Assembly (NCBI GenBank): GCA_027485535.1
Contig: JAIXQV010000133.1
Span: forward strand, 1-14,031
Length of the DNA: 14,031 nucleotides
Direction: 5' to 3'
Source: Oxalobacteraceae bacterium
GTDB lineage: Bacteria > Pseudomonadota > Gammaproteobacteria > Burkholderiales > Burkholderiaceae_D
Shown here one piece after another: positions 13,426 to 14,031 of this stretch. A program made the position numbers and the translations under genes. The notes beneath the pieces were generated by a model. That model ran no database searches and had not been told where the DNA came from. It was given only the letters and a program-made list of their open reading frames with translations. Positions within the stretch are counted from its first letter, which is position 1, and each line of letters opens with the position of its first letter.

Positions 13426-14031
13426 CTAGCTAGGCTCGCGCGCTTCATATGCCTGACGCGCTAGCGTAGTAATTTTTGCCCAATCTTTCGCACTAAGTGC
13501 AGCCGCAGGTGCCACCCAACTGCCCCCAACGCACGGTACATTCGGTAGCGAGAGATAGTTGGCAGCGTCGGCAGCACTAATGCCGCCGGTCGGACAGAAA
13601 CGGATATTAGGAAATGGGCCTCGCATAGCGTCGAGCCAGCGTACACCACCGAGTGCAGCGGCCGGGAAGCACTTGAGAAAATCATAGCCATCGTTTAGCA
13701 CCGCCATGATCTCACTGGCGGTGGCAACACCAGGCATGAGGGCGATGTCTTCCGAGCGGCAGTAGTCACCCAAGGCAGCCGTATAGCCCGGGCTGACTAA
13801 AAACTGTGCGCCAGCATCCTGCGCGGCTTCTGCTGCGCCTACATCAAGCACGGTGCCAGCCCCGACGAATAAATCGGGTAGCGCCTGCCGGATCTGTTGA
13901 ATCGCTTGTAGTGCAACAGGTGTGCGCAGCGTGATCTCGAGTACCGTCAGTCCGCCATCGTGCAAAGCCTGCGCGAGTGGAATGGCGTTGCTAACATCCT
14001 CGATCACCAGCGTCGGGATCACACCGCAACG
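13426..14031 (-). CDS. eda: 2-keto-3-deoxy-6-phosphogluconate (KDPG) aldolase family, partial
   Basis: This is a class I aldolase of the KDPG/KHG type that splits a 2-keto-3-deoxy (phospho)sugar acid into pyruvate and an aldehyde through a Schiff base. The frame runs off the right edge, since codons before the GTG at 14022 continue as RCG, so the start is outside the window and about 10-20 residues may be missing. Motifs: the catalytic Glu in GLTVLEITLRT, VGAGTVLD, FLVSPGY, PGVATASEI, the Schiff-base Lys in FLKCFPA, and GGVRWLDAMRGPFPNIRFCPTGGI. It is the first gene seen of a - strand unit with tctC 50 bp downstream. The phosphorylated and non-phosphorylated substrates of the family cannot be told apart by eye. 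Confidence 0.92.
   Translation of the reverse strand, partial: RCGVIPTLVIEDVSNAIPLAQALHDGGLTVLEITLRTPVALQAIQQIRQALPDLFVGAGTVLDVGAAEAAQDAGAQFLVSPGYTAALGDYCRSEDIALMPGVATASEIMAVLNDGYDFLKCFPAAALGGVRWLDAMRGPFPNIRFCPTGGISAADAANYLSLPNVPCVGGSWVAPAAALSAKDWAKITTLARQAYEAREPS

Overview
The window looks like the chromosome of a Gram-negative proteobacterium, probably Betaproteobacteria of the order Burkholderiales. That placement is inference. It rests on the moderately high GC, a complete tripartite tricarboxylate transporter (TctC/TctB/TctA) with a Bug-type binding protein, a TonB-dependent outer-membrane receptor, and Sec and Tat signal peptides. No rRNA, tRNA, insertion sequence, phage gene, CRISPR array or transcription regulator gene is visible.

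Layout. (1) 1-1218, + strand: the C-terminal end of an iron-containing alcohol dehydrogenase that enters from the left, then a class II aldolase/adducin-family protein. (2) 1393-2480, + strand: two small exported proteins, one of 83 aa with a helical tail and one 204-aa outer-membrane beta-barrel, closed by a bidirectional terminator at 2498-2528. (3) 2602-9219: a TonB-dependent receptor (- strand, TTG start) diverges from a four-gene + strand cluster: an exported acetamidase/formamidase-family protein, a Tat-exported short binding-protein-like protein, a helical periplasmic protein and a HupE/UreJ-type membrane protein. A strong terminator follows the amidase. A lone 79-aa two-helix membrane protein converges on the HupE gene and carries a 13-bp tandem repeat just upstream of its ribosome binding site. 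(4) 9569-14031: an SDR oxidoreductase (+) converges on a - strand operon that reads KDPG-type aldolase (partial), tctC, tctB, tctA.

How the genes may work together. Region 4 looks like uptake and breakdown of an organic or sugar acid: TctC captures it, TctAB imports it, and the aldolase splits a 2-keto-3-deoxy phospho-sugar acid. The SDR may add an oxidation step. Region 3 is the most unusual. A receptor for outer-membrane uptake, a periplasmic amidase and a putative metal or small-solute membrane protein sit around one divergent control region with a perfect 16-bp palindrome. Three consecutive exported proteins of this cluster, and the 83-aa protein of region 2, are predicted to begin with histidine after signal-peptide cleavage. 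This suggests, but does not prove, a shared metal theme. The cluster is the best candidate for an undescribed system here. Its substrate and metal cannot be read from the sequence.
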